Positions 34,494-47,204 of a stretch of DNA of 64,000 nucleotides are shown here, in pieces. Location: the NCBI RefSeq assembly GCF_000003815.2, contig NC_049982.1, positions 23,140,838-23,204,837 of the forward strand. Reading direction: 5' to 3'. The translations under genes and the position numbers were made by a program. The notes beneath the pieces are model-generated. The model was not told the DNA's origin and did no database searches. It saw only the letters and a program-made list of their open reading frames with translations. Positions within the stretch are counted from its first letter, which is position 1, and each line of letters begins with the position of its first letter. The DNA comes from Branchiostoma floridae (lineage: Eukaryota; Chordata; Leptocardii; Amphioxiformes; Branchiostomatidae).

Positions 34494-35409
34494 TCTTTGT
34501 ATCCCCCCGGAAGAGTTTTTTTGTAGAATTTATTCAGTTCCTGGTGTTACAGAACTGAAAAGAATGTTCGATACTTCGATGTTCACATGTTATGTATCAG
34601 CCCCAAATGTTTTTGGTAATAATAGACAAAATAGGATAAAGTCAGTTGTTTTTCGTATAGACAAGGAGCTCATTGGTATAGTGACACATTGTAGTTACGT
34701 GGCAATAGCATCCAGTCGGCGTCCCTATTGCAGAAAAGCCCCTGTCCACATCCTAAATATCCAGGATGTAGACCGGGCGTGTTCTGAACATCCAGGATGT
34801 GGACTGGGCTTAAAATCGACTTTGACCTTTGTCTTCCCAAAACGTACCTACATATCAAATATCATCACAATCCTTTCACAGGTTCATGAGTTATGTTGAA
34901 TACGTAAATCTAACACAACCAACCAGCTTCTGTATCTATATCAATATCACCGAATCACAACCGCCCTTAGCTTCGTCGCAACTTGTCAGCGCACTGCACA
35001 CTAGATAAGTATTCAAACTTAGCCAGATATTCCTACTTGGAGCACCTTTTTTTTACATGTCATTGTGAGTCTCCTCCCTCCCTAGTGTCCCAGGCAAGCT
35101 TAAACTAGGAATACTCTACCGTGTTGGCCTGCTTGTGTGTGAATTGTGATTAGCAAGGGAACAGGTCTGTTCGAACGTTGTGTATGAATACATGTATTGT
35201 TCTCAATATTGTTTTTAACACACTGCTCCTCCAGAAGACATTCATTTCCTAATGTTTACTCATCACAGAGCCAGTGTCGTATACAAGATATGATTAGTAG
35301 AATGACATACGGTACAATTATCTTTCTGGTTGTCACAGAGGCACGTGACGGTCAGACATCCGGCAGACAGATGTAGATGGCGACTATTAAACGTAACGTT
35401 ATACACGGA
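34494..35409. other. Spacer between duplication units, mostly repeat
   Basis: 34734-34860 holds a CATCCAGGATGT-type short tandem motif and a minus-orientation hairpin-repeat fragment. About 35060-35385 is a reverse-orientation copy of the repeat found at 52740-53060 and 61915-62240 (CAGGCAAGC-type start, CATTTCCTAATGTT, GGCAGACAGATGTAGATGGCG). This copy ends within about 25 bp of the start of unit 2. Confidence 0.65.
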
Positions 35410-35440
35410 TAGCATAAATTGTAATTTCCCATTCCTCCAG

Positions 35441-36891
35441 GCTTCTGGCATCAAAGTTACAGATGAAGTGGTCACAGCTTACGACGAGGTGAAACAAAAG
35501 CACAAGTTCAAATACGTGACCTTCAAGGTGTCAAACTGCGACACAAAGATCATCGTAGAAGACAAGGTTAAGGTAATACCGCTAGGGGGCGTATGCCTAA
35601 ACAAGTTCTGCCTTCCATTAAAACCTATCTGCCACCACAACGTCAAGATGGTCACGGGACACAAGATGCAAAAAATGGTTCTTCTGCAGTGTCAAGGTCG
35701 AAGACCGGGGGCCCAAAAACCTTTACCTTTATTATTCCATTCCCTATCTCTATACCAACTATTATTACATTCCTTCCAGAGATTCGTAAAGTTATGCTGA
35801 TTACAAATATCCCGAAACACAGACACACGTACCAAAAACTATACCTCAATTTTTTCACGGCGATAAATGTGCAGATTTGCATTGTACAAGGCAACGAAAT
35901 GAGGAGGACATATTTGTAGAAAACGATTTTCCAACATATTCATCACTCTGATGTCACATCGAAAATTGTTTCTCCCGTACCACCAGCTGATATGCTGTTG
36001 TCTGTTCCTTCTTGCAGGAGTCGACTTGGGAGGAATTCCAAGCCAGTTTCCCGAAAGACGGGGCCCGTTGGAGTGTTTACGACTTTGACTACAAGAACAA
36101 GGAGGGTCAAGATCGTAACAAGCTGATCCTGGTCAAGTGGTCAGTATTTTTTTTTTCTTGAAGATGAGGCTGTACTGATTTGATTGACAGTAGAAGCCAC
36201 TGCTGTGAATTGCACGGGATCCCCTAATCGGTGCCCGGTCTAGCTGAATAACTTCGCATTGTTGCACCACCGGGATAATTGCACGAAATACGCTAACAAA
36301 TGGGGTGGACAATATCATGAAAACAATATCAGATGTGTATTGCAAGAAATACTAGGAAGTGTGCTATCCCCCTCTCAGTGCTACATGTAAATCATATCTT
36401 TAATCAATATGGACTGGTTACTTTCGCTAGAATATTATATTTTAGGTAGCGTTTGTGTGCATTTATGTGTGTGGTTAGTTGACCAGTATAACTCCAGAAT
36501 GCCTAAATGGATTACATTTATACTTGGTACGTAAGTAGGCCTTGTTAAGACCTTGAAACGATTAGATTTTGGTAGCCCTATGGGCTTGTTATGGTACTGA
36601 AGCCGAATTTCCGGGTTTGTTATCTCGAGTTCTGGACATGCTACGCTTGTGATTTTTGGCGACGCCTCAGAGGCTAGCCTACTATTATCTAAAAAGGTAT
36701 TAGGTTTTAAAGTGTTTTTCCCCTTTTTCACCAGGTGTCCAGACACAATTAAGATCAAGGCCAAGATGATGCATTCCTCGAGCTCCCATGCCCTCAAGAA
36801 GACGTGTCCGGGTGTCGTGATCCAGGCCAGTGACCGCGACGAGCTCAACTTCGATGAAGTGAGGGACAAGATCCTCCAAACAAGCCAGTAG
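35441..36891 (+). pseudogene. ADF/cofilin, copy 2 without exon 1 or promoter
   Basis: Exons 2-4 are present at 35441-35572, 36018-36139 and 36735-36891, with intact splice sites and the same encoded protein as copy 1. Homology to copy 1 starts 31 bp before exon 2, so the ATG exon, 5' UTR and CArG/TATA promoter were not copied. Upstream is an inverted dispersed repeat. It can only be expressed if a new 5' exon supplies an ATG or by splicing from copy 1 across about 8 kb. The lack of coding change says the duplication is young or still under selection or conversion. Confidence 0.75.
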
Positions 36892-37729
36892 TGCCCCATA
36901 TTATAACACCAATTCTCCCCTTTCACCGTTACCATGATCCTTTGCTGCCGCCATCACCCGCCCCCTCCCCCGCAGGTTTACAGTTTTTTTTTAACTGCTG
37001 GGTTCAAATCGCAAACTCGGCTAAAGTCTTATTCTACAAAACAAGGTCTTACCCAAGGTCGAGTGGACTGATTCCGGACTAGCCATTGTGCAAAAGCCTC
37101 AACACCACTTTCCTCAGTCCACCCAGATGTAAAAATGGGTACATGACTTTGATTGGGTAGGTACAAGGCAGTGGAAGAAGACATTTGGGATCCGCCTCCT
37201 AATACCGTGCCCAAAACGCCGTAGATAACCACCCACTGCCCCTACGACCCTGCCTTTCCAGTACACGAGTTTGCGGTTTAAGCCCAATGGTTTACGACAT
37301 TGCCACAAAGGATTGTTTGTAGTGCGAAAGGTTATATATATAATAAGTAGATTCCTCTTTGGGGCTTTATTTTGTATCTCATGGCAAACTAAAAAAACAT
37401 GCACTACGTTATATTTTCGAATTCTTTGCTACAAATGGAATCATATTTTAATTGTATGTCATGGAATGAAGACTTCTACTACTAGATGCGATTTTCCTTA
37501 TAAAACACGGTAATTATCCTAAATAATGTAATGTCAAGTTTTAGAGGGTAATCTTAAGTTTTCTTACCAGGGTATCTATTTCTATTCGTGCCGGTAGGTG
37601 ACAGATTATTGTGGTAACTTCGGAAATGTTTCGCTACTGTCACACAAATTTGCGACACACAGGTAAAATACGTGAGCTCTACAAACTAAATGTTGTTTTA
37701 TATATATTGAATACAATTTATATGTACTA

Positions 37730-38300
37730 GTCAAACCTGCCCAAGACGACCACCCGGGGGACCGGCAAAAATCGGTCGATTTGGACAGGTGGTCGCTGAG
37801 AAGAGTATCGACTCAAAACATGCCCGATGCAAAGTATAAATGGTTTCCGTTGTGTCTAATGGCAAATAGCAAGCACACTGCAAAGAAGCGAGGTCTTTAA
37901 TGTCAAATACAACATGCACACTGTAAATTTAACTCCAAGATTTTATACGATACAGTGTTTTAAAGCTCAATATTAGATGTACACTGACGTTTTAGACAGT
38001 AACGGAACTTTGATGCTGTCAGTTACCATACAAGCCTTTATGCGTCGCTGTGTTCTTGATCGCCGTATCTGTAATAACTACGGTGTACCTTTCGAATTCG
38101 ATGCCCGGTGCGTCCCGATAGGGTACTTACCCACGGGTGATTGTACAGTACAGTTAGACAAAAGCACTCACACAGATCTTTCTTAAAAAGATATGAGCTA
38201 CATAGACCTTTCTTAAAAAAGTATGAGGCTATACACGTTTCAGCATTCATTAACTTTATAATGATATAGATTTTAAAAAAAAAAACTTCTGTTACAACTA
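37730..38300. mobile_element. Left part of the AGTCAAACCTGCCC element, unit 2
   Basis: Same as 30098-30665 of unit 1, interrupted at the target AACTA. The right part resumes at 43283 and ends at about 43663. Confidence 0.7.
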
Positions 38301-39388
38301 GAAAGGCCGACATTTGCTTAGGAGCAAATACAGCATATTTCAGCCATAGCTTTTCCCATACAACATTTAACTGTCTCAAATAACCCCTGCTCGAAAATGG
38401 AACATTTAGGGGCACACCCCAGTTTCTCGCCCCGATTGAAACGTATAGTTAAGAGACTATTTTCAACGACGCCGTATTTCCAAACAAAATTTTCCCCGAG
38501 AAGTACACCTATACAGTATACAGGAAGTAAAAAAGTACCATCTGGTCTAACATATCTGATTTGCAAGAAAATTGTAGGACCTAAAATCTCACAATATCCT
38601 AATGAATTTCGAAAGCCCGTAGCGATGACATTATCGGTCAAGCTGCCCGGGGTGCTTCACTGTTTGCGTCCTCGGAGCGATACCCGGAAGCCAAGATGTG
38701 TCGACAAAAGCTTACCAAAAACAACATATAGGGGTCGAAGTTTATACTTGCAGCGGATCCGCTACGCTAATTTTACAAGACGTGCCCAACCCGATTCGCA
38801 TGTGGCAAATGTTGTTATACGTGTCGTTACCATGACAACAGCCTTGGCTGCAGTCTTTAGATATACCGATTAGACAGGGCGTGCCACTTAATGCGAAAAA
38901 TCGAATTAACTTGCGACCAATCACAGCCAGCAGCGGCTCCAACAAAGGCGGTAACATAACGTCAATCAAGAAGAGGCACGAAACTTTGCGAAAATAAACC
39001 GAGAAACTGCGATGTTTGGGACTGGATAACATACACAAGTATCTCGCTAAGGCGTCGACCTGTCAAGAAGTGGACGACGCGGAAACTATTGCTTCTACTA
39101 CAACTAAGTTGAGGGACAACGACAAGGGGCAGCGGTGCAGTCAGGGCTGACACCGATCGCGAGGAAACGATGCCAAGGCCGCGGTGGACGGCTCGACTGT
39201 CGAGTCCGTCTAAAATCTAATAAAAATGGCGCGAATGGCTTCGTCACATCGGAGACGAGTGGTGGGTGACGTGTGTTTACAGTTTGCACCAGGAGAAAAA
39301 CATTCTTTAACGCTTCCTTTGTCGATAGTTTTTAAACTATGAAAATAGGAAGCGTGACTACTGAGAAAAGAATCTGAACTAACCAAGG

Positions 39389-39417
39389 AGCTTTTATCTG
39401 ATAAAAGCTCCTTGAAC
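39389..39417. repeat. Perfect hairpin
   Basis: AAGGAGCTTTTATC followed almost directly by its reverse complement GATAAAAGCTCCTT, inside the composite insertion. No downstream U-run, and this is a eukaryotic setting, so it is not called a terminator. Confidence 0.7.
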
Positions 39418-40111
39418 TAACGTGTCGGATTCGTCATAAATTCCAATTTCACGTTAAATGCATTTTAAATCGTACAAGGTCCGGGTGATTCCGATCGGAG
39501 TTTGCAGGCATTGCAAATTAGAATCGTGAATAAAAGTGAATGTTACCCAATAAATAGTATCATAACATTTCTTTTGTCATGCTTGTTCATTTGCTTACGC
39601 GCCTTCAACAATAAAAGTGGCATAATACAGACATAAAGTTATCATGTTGCTGCAACATCGTGCTGGCAAAATGTATGTTTATTCATATAAACATTGCAAA
39701 GGTAACACAATTGTTTAGATTTACAGTTCAGAACATTCTAACGATAAATATTGATGAGGAAATAATCATTCTCGCCATTGTTAAACTTACTTATCAAATC
39801 TAAACTGGCCAATTTTCCCGCGATTTCCGCCAAGTAACATTTCCTCGATTGTCTCAACTTACCCTGCCAAAGTCAAATCTGCCGAAAATGATTGATATTG
39901 CTACGCGGAATGTTAGCAAATTCATCGACAAAGACATGTACTCTGACGTTCAAGGAACGCGTACCCTCTGCTACCGTCCAAATGACCTTGTCGTTAACTC
40001 CAAATCCTCGCAAAAAAACTATTTTATATATACATGTATATAAAACCGGGCGTAAGGTGACATTCGTCCGCTGTGTTGTCAAGATATGCACGTGTTTCTA
40101 TATACACGGGG

Positions 40112-41215
40112 TTGGAAGGCCCCGCTATTGAATATTAATCAGACTTCGTCTTCCTTTTCGCTGATTGGCTGGCTCGTTAAATTCATTTAACTTGCACGTG
40201 CGGGGCTCTGCGGGGTGACGTCACGGCAAAAGGCCGAAAGAAAACCAATTTTCCCTCAGAAAAGTGCTGAAATTTACTGTATATAGTAAAGCGCTGGTTG
40301 CAAGTTAGCAATTTACGTGTTTGTAAGCATAAGTCCGTGAGATTTCTGAAACAACAGCAGTTCTGTGATAAACGGAACCTTCTAAAAACGTACGGAGCTA
40401 ACAGCGCAGGGAAAATATACCATCGCATCACAGAAATGCCCCTAAAAACTGATACAATAAGCCTTCTGAATAGCCCAAAGTGCAAGACGGTTTCCCCCAA
40501 CGGGGCTCTGCCCCTGGACCCTGCCGGGCCGGGGCCTTCGGCGTTCTTCGGTGGACCCCGGGCCCCCTGTGCCGACGCTGTAAAAAATTCTGGCGGGAAC
40601 ACTGCAGTATATATACGGAATCGTGAGGCCCCGCTTATGAATATTAATTAGCCTTCGCCCTCTTCGCGCACAGGTGTGGGCTCCGTGCGGGGTCACAGAA
40701 GGTCACGTCAGGAGGCCAAAAGAAAACAAATTTCCCATCAGAAAAGTGCCAAAATTAATAATTTTAAAGTATAAGTCCGTGAGATTTCTGAAACAACAGC
40801 AGTTCTGTGATAAACGGAACCTTCTAAAAACATACGGAGCTAACAGTGCAGCGAAAATACCATCGATAGCGATTCAACTTCGGATGGCAAACCGGACAAA
40901 AGTTATAAGTACTGTTGAAGTCATTAACGTTAAAGTTTGTTTTTAGTTGCCTTTGACGGTTTGACCTGAAATACTGTTACGCTAAACTCCTGAAGAGAAG
41001 TTAAGTGACTGCTGTGATTATTACAGAAATGCCCCTAAAAACTGATACACTAAGCCTTCTGAACAGCCTAAAGTGCAAGAGTTTCAGGCGGGCTTCGCCC
41101 CCCTGGGACCCCCGACGGGGCTCTGCCCCTGGACCCTGCCGGGCCGGGGCCTTCGACGTTCTTCGGCGGCCCCCGAAAAAAATTCTGGCGGGAACACTGC
41201 AGTATATACGGAATC
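40112..41215 (+). repeat. Tandem G+C-rich repeat units
   Basis: Two full units and the start of a third. Each begins near GAATATTAAT(C/T)AG, passes TGCGGGG-TCAC and CAGAAAAGTGC, then GTCCGTGAGATTTCTGAAAC (40335 and 40776), ATGCCCCTAAAAACTGATAC (40436 and 41029) and a GGGGCTCTGCCCCTGGACCC block (40501 and 41116), and ends TTCTGGCGGGAACACTGCAG. The small ORFs inside are not convincing. Confidence 0.75.
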
Positions 41216-41716
41216 GTGGGGCCCCGCTTATGAATATTAATTAGCCATCGCCCTCTTCGCGCACAGGTGTGGGCTCTGTGCGGGGTCACGGAAGGTCACG
41301 CCAGGAGGCCAAAAGAAAACAAATTACCCCTCAGAAAAGTGCCAAAATTAATTATTTTAAAGTAGTTTATGTCAAAACTTTTACTTGGATCATTTTACCA
41401 ACCATCTAATGCCTATCTACACCAAATTTCAGGCCATTCCATTGTAAGACCAGGGTACAGGGGGACAATATATTTTATTTTGGTCAAAACATGACCTTTA
41501 AACCTCAATAAAATCATTTTAGATGCAGATATGAAAAAAACTGAGAAAAAAAACATCAAGGTATTGGCCCATTCTACCCCTGTGCCAAATTTCAGGTCAT
41601 TCGGTCCAGGAACGGCGGAGATGAATCACTTTGAAGATTTGACAGGAGAAAGAAAGAAAGAAAGAAACATTACGAATACAATATATTTCACCATACTATG
41701 TATGGCTGAAATATAA
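41216..41716 (+). mobile_element. Repeat copy with GAAA tail
   Basis: Starts with a third partial unit, then carries CAAATTTCAGG(T/C)CATTC-type sequence, a (GAAA)n tract and the end block CATTACGAATACAATATATT ... TATGGCTGAAATATAA. The same end block closes the larger insertion at 43232-43282. Confidence 0.6.
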
Positions 41717-41734
41717 TGACGGTTTAACCCAAAA

Positions 41735-42395
41735 ATGAATCTTACAAAATTCCCCCGTTCAAGAATGGACTCCAGTGCACCCAATGTGAATTTTCACAAT
41801 AGACCAGTCCAGAAATACTCCCACTGAAACCATGGCCTTTTAAATAAGAAACCAAATCCAAAATTGAATTAAGCAAAAAAGGTCCCAGTGCATGAAAAGG
41901 TATAATAGACCAGTCTAAAAACACTTCCACTAAAAATTTAATTTTGAATTATCACCCGTTCAAAACTGAATTTGAAAAAATCCCCCTTCCGTGTGCAAAA
42001 AATGGACTCTTCCATGTAAAGTAGAGCAGTCCAAAAATACATCCGCTAAAATAAGACTTTGACATAATCACTGAAGTCCAAAAAATGGATTTTTAAAAAA
42101 GCCCCCTCTATGCAAGAATGGACTCTTCCAGAACACCCATGTAAAATTGCAAATTAGACCAGTCCAAAAATAACCCTACTGAAAGACTTTGACAAACTAG
42201 AAGTCACCAAAGTCCAAAATATGAATTTTGAAAAATCCCCCTCCGTGCGAGAATAGACTCTTCCAGCACACATTCTGTAAAATTGCAAAATAGACCTGTC
42301 CAAAAATACATCCACTGAAAGACTTCACCAGTCCAATGATGAATTTAAAAAAAAATGAACCCCTCCGTGTAATAATGGACTCTTCCAGATAACAC
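41735..42395 (+). repeat. Minisatellite, about 120-150-bp units
   Basis: Roughly five diverged units, each with AATGGACTC(T/C)TCCAG, a GTAAAATTGCAAA-TAGACC block, AGTCCAAAAATA and a CCCCCT(C/T)CGTG block. No coding potential. Confidence 0.75.
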
Positions 42396-42559
42396 CGGGC
42401 TCGCTGATTGGCTGCCATCCCCCCCCCCCCTCTTTAGGATATAGAGTCGGGCTAAGTGATTGGTTACCTATCTAATTAGATTAAATAGACATATATGCCA
42501 GTAGGTGCAATCTGCAGCTGGGGGTCAACGACCTTAAGGTCATTGACCCCTCTGGCAAT

Positions 42560-43282
42560 TGGAAAATGACAAAAAAATCTCCAAATATATCATTTTGACG
42601 TAGTCTATGACAAAAATTATACATGTGTCATTTGAATAAATATCTAGTGCACCCTTTTACCAAAATTTAGGTCATTTGGTTTTAAAACCAGAGCACAAGA
42701 GCCAAAAGTTTACTTTTTGGTCATAAAATGGCCAAATAATCGTAAAATTAAGCATTTTGTTGTACTGTATGCCTCAAGTGTTATTGAATCCATGTGCGCA
42801 CATGTCTAGGGCACTCCTATACTAAATTTCAGGTCATCCGGTTCTAAAACCAAGGTACAGGAGCCAAAAGTGTCCTTTTTTGGTAAAAAAAATGACCAAA
42901 AAAATCGCAAAAAAAGCATTTCCTTATACTGTACACCAAAACTGATATTGAATCTATATGGGGGAATTATCAAGGCACATCTGTGCCAAATTTCAGCTCA
43001 TTCGGTTATAATACCAGGGTACAGGGGGCCCAAATATACAGTTTTGGTCTTAAGATGACCCAAAAACCTTAATAAAATCATTTAAGAGACAGATATGGGA
43101 AAAATGAAGAAAACGTCCTAAGGTATTGGCCCACTCTACCCTTGTGCCAAATTTCAAGTCATTCGGTTGAGGAACAACGGAGATACCGTGTTCTGAAGAT
43201 TTGACAGGAGAAAGAAAGAAAGAAAGAAAGAAACATTACGAATACAATATATTTCACCATATCTATGGTATGGCTGAAATAT
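42560..43282 (+). mobile_element. Second repeat tail with internal tandem copies
   Basis: The phrase CCAAATTTCAGGTCATTCGG (and variants) followed by ACCAGGGTACAGG occurs three to four times at about 180-bp steps. It then closes with (GAAA)n and the same end block as 41640-41716. Confidence 0.6.
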
Positions 43283-44322
43283 AACTAAATTCGGATTTTC
43301 TTACAACGAAATTTCCTCCCATATTACAGTAGACTGCCCCATTGACCAACTCATTGACCGCCGCCATCTTTATTCTAAACATAACATCGTAATGGCAGTC
43401 AAAATCCGACGCAAACTGGCCGATTTCGGCACAAAATCACGCTAGTTATCATCAGAAAATCGATGAAAACTTCAATTTTGAAAATTATGCGGTCGTTATG
43501 GGTCCAAATTTGGACCGGTCGCGGTCGCGTTGGCCAGGTGGTCGTTGAGAAAAGGTCTCTTAATGCTTAAGTCAATGGGAAAAAAATCGGGACCGAGAAA
43601 AAGCGGTCGAAATGGCCAGGTGGTCGCTGAGAAGAGGTGGTCGCTCGGGCAGGTTTGACTGTATAACTTGTTTTATATTTATTGAAAATGTGCGTGATAA
43701 AGAATTCCACTTTACTTGAAAATTCAAAATTGTGTTTACTCGGATTTGACAATATATTTTTTCTGTACATTAGTAATGTCTTTTGTTACAGAAATAAACA
43801 ATTGTTTTTATCGATGTCAGGTTTGCGTAAGTTTGTTACCTCCATGAAATATCATGGAGGTCATATTTTCACTAGTGTTTGTGAGTCTGCCTGTCTGTCT
43901 GTCTGTCTGTCAACAAGAATGTGGAACTTGCATAATTCTATTGTTTTCAATAGCTGGACTTCAATAAATGTAACACATGTAAATTATGATAGATGGAACA
44001 TAAGCAGATACCAAATATGCTAATGAGGAACTGACTTGCATAGTTTATGCAAAAATTACAAAAACGCTTAATGATAAATTATGGGAATTTTATACTTGTG
44101 ACATGTATATGTTAGTCAATGATGAACATCAACATGCATAAATCATGTAAATGTGCCAGTCATTTGCTTAAAATTTAGAAAATTTCTGAATATTTTATGG
44201 AAGTATGAGGTCGCCGAACTCTAGTTAAGAGTATACATTTATTGTAGTTCCAATGTAGTCAAAACATGTTCCTATGTGCTATTAGAATACTAGACTTAGT
44301 GTCAAATTAGTTAAAATCTAAT

Positions 44323-46048
44323 TTAGGAATTCTTCGCTTGTTCTTGTAGCTCACGTGTAAATGGTATTTCTGATTTTGCCATGTTTACACAAGTCTCGTT
44401 CATCAGGGCATTTTCCTTCAACTGGAAATATTCTATATGAATGCCGGCTGGCTGGAAAACCTTAAAGCGCTTGTCGTTTATCTTTGCTTTACTAACACTG
44501 TCAGACTGAAGACACTCGTCTTGTAATTGCAGATTCCTAGCCTTTAAAACTTCCACCTCTTTTCTCCAGTCGAAGGGGAGCTTGGAAAGCTTGGACCACA
44601 ATGTTTTGTTGAAGTGATCAAACAACATGACATCCGCCCTGTCCCATTGGCGGATTTTCCCCGCCATATCTGCTGTCATGCTACGTATGGATTCATTTCC
44701 TCGAGCGTTCATCTTGAAAAACGTGACGTCATTGATATCCCAGCAAAGAGTGTGTTTTAGCAAAACCAAGGACTCTTCAAAATGGTCTGCTATCATGACA
44801 ACAGAAAATATTTTCTCGATTCGATCAATGTCAAATTCTATGCTTTGTTCTGTGTCAGACTCTGTCCTGATATTCCCAAATTCAAACAACATGGGGTTAC
44901 GGTATAGCGCAGTAGGTCTTTTCTTACCGAACTTAACATAGAAAGACGGCTGTTCGAGAAATGTCTTTAAAGGCTCAGTAGTATTTTTGATCCGGAAATC
45001 TTTGTCGAATCGCATGTATCGATTCAAACATGTAAACTGGGTCCCTAATGATGGTGATATATACAGTATCGTCTGGCATAAGTTCTCGAATGTGCTCGTG
45101 ATGAAACCGCATGTGGTGGCAGAGGATATTGTAGGTGGTGTTTTTCGTCGCAATGTGCTCTTGCAGCACAAATGACTTCCGAAATAATCTTGGCCAGGCC
45201 ATTTGGTGTCCACCATTTGGTAGAGCAAAGGTGAGGTTTCTGGTACTGCCGAATCGCATGATTATGTTTTGTACAGTAGAACTGGCCGTCTTGTGGGTCT
45301 TCAAGAAAACAAGGTTTGTCTTTTCTTTGCATGTGTTGGTTGTACCAACATCATCTTGTTCTGGTCCTTTCATAGAATTATTGTTTGGTCGTTTCCTGAA
45401 ACTATTGTGTGTGCGAATCCTTCCTCCCAAGATTGTGTTGGTCTTGCGATCGTTTGGCTCATCGGTTACGGCATTGTTGCCCAGAGCCTGTGTGTGTATC
45501 TTGACTTGTTTGCTTGCTTCGGCGTTGTCTGAAGTCCGTGTCGTCATGATACTGTAAGTGGTATTATAAGTCATCTCTGTCTTCAACCTGCATTTATAAG
45601 GTATACTTTGGTTGATAACAAAGCTCTGGATAGATGGATCTTGCAAAATTGTAAAGAGTCAACTACATTCATATGTATACGGATACAAATGTTCCAAAAA
45701 ATATAGCGCCCAAGATCTGTCCAGCAAGTTATTCTTTTAATAGACCGACTTTATAACCCATCAATCAATCAATCATCCATTTAATCAACTTATTGTATAA
45801 CGTTATAATGAATAGAAAGAAAAACAGAGAAGTCAATAAAATCATTTCTCATTTTGTACAGAAAAGAAATAAACGTATGCGTACCCATCTTTCCTTGCAG
45901 CTCCTATTTTATCGCTGGACCAAAACATTGTGGGTAGTAGATGCTTGCGTGACAGTGTCATCATCAGGAGCAAAGCCGCCACGACCGTCAACACTATCTT
46001 GTGACGTCGACAACGCATGTTGATCTGAGCACGCCACTCGGTCGGCAT
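44323..46048 (-). pseudogene. Galactose-3-O-sulfotransferase copy 3, frameshifted
   Basis: Exon 1 (45885-46048, ATG at 46048, signal anchor intact) and exon 2 (44323-45587) match copy 2, including splice sites. Relative to copies 1 and 2, 8 bases are missing at about 45018/45019, right after the RDPVYMFESI motif. The frame then stops after about 10 wrong codons. The rest of the catalytic domain stays open in the shifted frame, so the break is probably recent. The PAPS loop FLKTHKTASST is intact. A truncated product would lack the C-terminal half of the sulfotransferase domain. Confidence 0.88.
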
Positions 46049-46547
46049 GCTTGATTAAGTGACATGTCACAAGTTAAATGTAGTCGCAGTATTAAAGATT
46101 TATTTTTAAGTTTCACAAATGACGTTCTCAGTTCGGTTTTCTATGCGGGAGAAAGCAGTGAAAGTGAAGAAGTAATTGCCGAGCAAAGTGAAGAATCTCG
46201 AATAGTAGGAAAGCATTTAGTTTCTAAGTAGACGTTTTACACAGTCAAGCATGATTAAATATATGATGAAATCACACAAGTAGGAGGTTGCGTTTTTCTA
46301 TATGTCACGTGAGTATTGTCTTTAAAATCCTTTCTGGATTTTTCTCTTCGACTATGTAAACAAGCATGTTGGAGGGCAAACGTTCACCACTTTATCCTGG
46401 TCTTCACCACTTCAATCTATATTTCACAGTCTGCTGCAGTACCTAAGGAAGCTAATAGGAGGCCCATAACGTACCTTTAGATGTTTGTTATTAAGAACTC
46501 AGTAATGATGTCAAACCATCCATTCTAATGTTATTGCCCCGAAACTC

Positions 46548-46669
<122 letters not shown>

Positions 46670-47204
46670 ATACACAAACACGTAATGAACTTACAGCTTT
46701 ATACCTTCCGAAGAGATACCTTCCAACATGAAAAGTACACCTCCCTCCATGCCAAACCACAACTAACCAGGTGCAAGTCCACCTATAATACATAGAACTA
46801 AAAGCTACTTACCGTACAGGTACAGCTCTGGAGACTAACGTCTAGTTCTTAACTTCAAGTATCACTGTTTTTGTAAATCGTTTATCATACCCTATCGGGC
46901 AAAAATCCCAGATGTCCCTCACAATAGGCGAGTATAGACATAGACCTGGTGCCAGATTAGTACGTGTTAGCTCTGCCCTTATGTTCCGACACATCCGTGT
47001 ATAGTTCCTGTTCAACATCAACAGTAACAACAAAAATATCGCTGTGCCTCTTAGATTGACCTGCAATACGTCATGTACATATTTGTTGCGAGTTCATGCC
47101 CGAGGGCTAATTGCGAGCACAAATAACACGTATAATAAGGAACGTACAATGGTGCTTATAACTACATGCTATGACTATGTTGTGATACTTAAGTGTACAT
47201 GATG

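Larger units (their letters stand above)
38301..43282. mobile_element. 4.98-kb composite insertion in unit 2
   Basis: Comparison with unit 1 shows a clean insertion at ACAACTA, flanked by AACTA on both sides (38296-38300 and 43283-43287). Contents: 38301-39850 is unique DNA with a G+C-richer stretch at 38960-39290 and no recognised ORF; 40112-41300 holds tandem G+C-rich units; 41345-41716 is a repeat tail; 41735-42395 is a minisatellite; 42560-43282 is a second repeat tail. The near left end has CATATTTCAGCCATAG and the right end TATGGCTGAAATATA, which are inverted. No transposase or reverse transcriptase frame seen. Confidence 0.75.

Noticed and set aside
38301-39300. Possible captured gene promoter or exon in the composite insertion
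   Set aside because: Somewhat G+C-richer and unique, but frames are short, with no start, splice or domain signal; left as unknown DNA.
39389-39417. Rho-independent terminator
   Set aside because: Perfect hairpin, but the genome is eukaryotic and there is no T-run or upstream gene.
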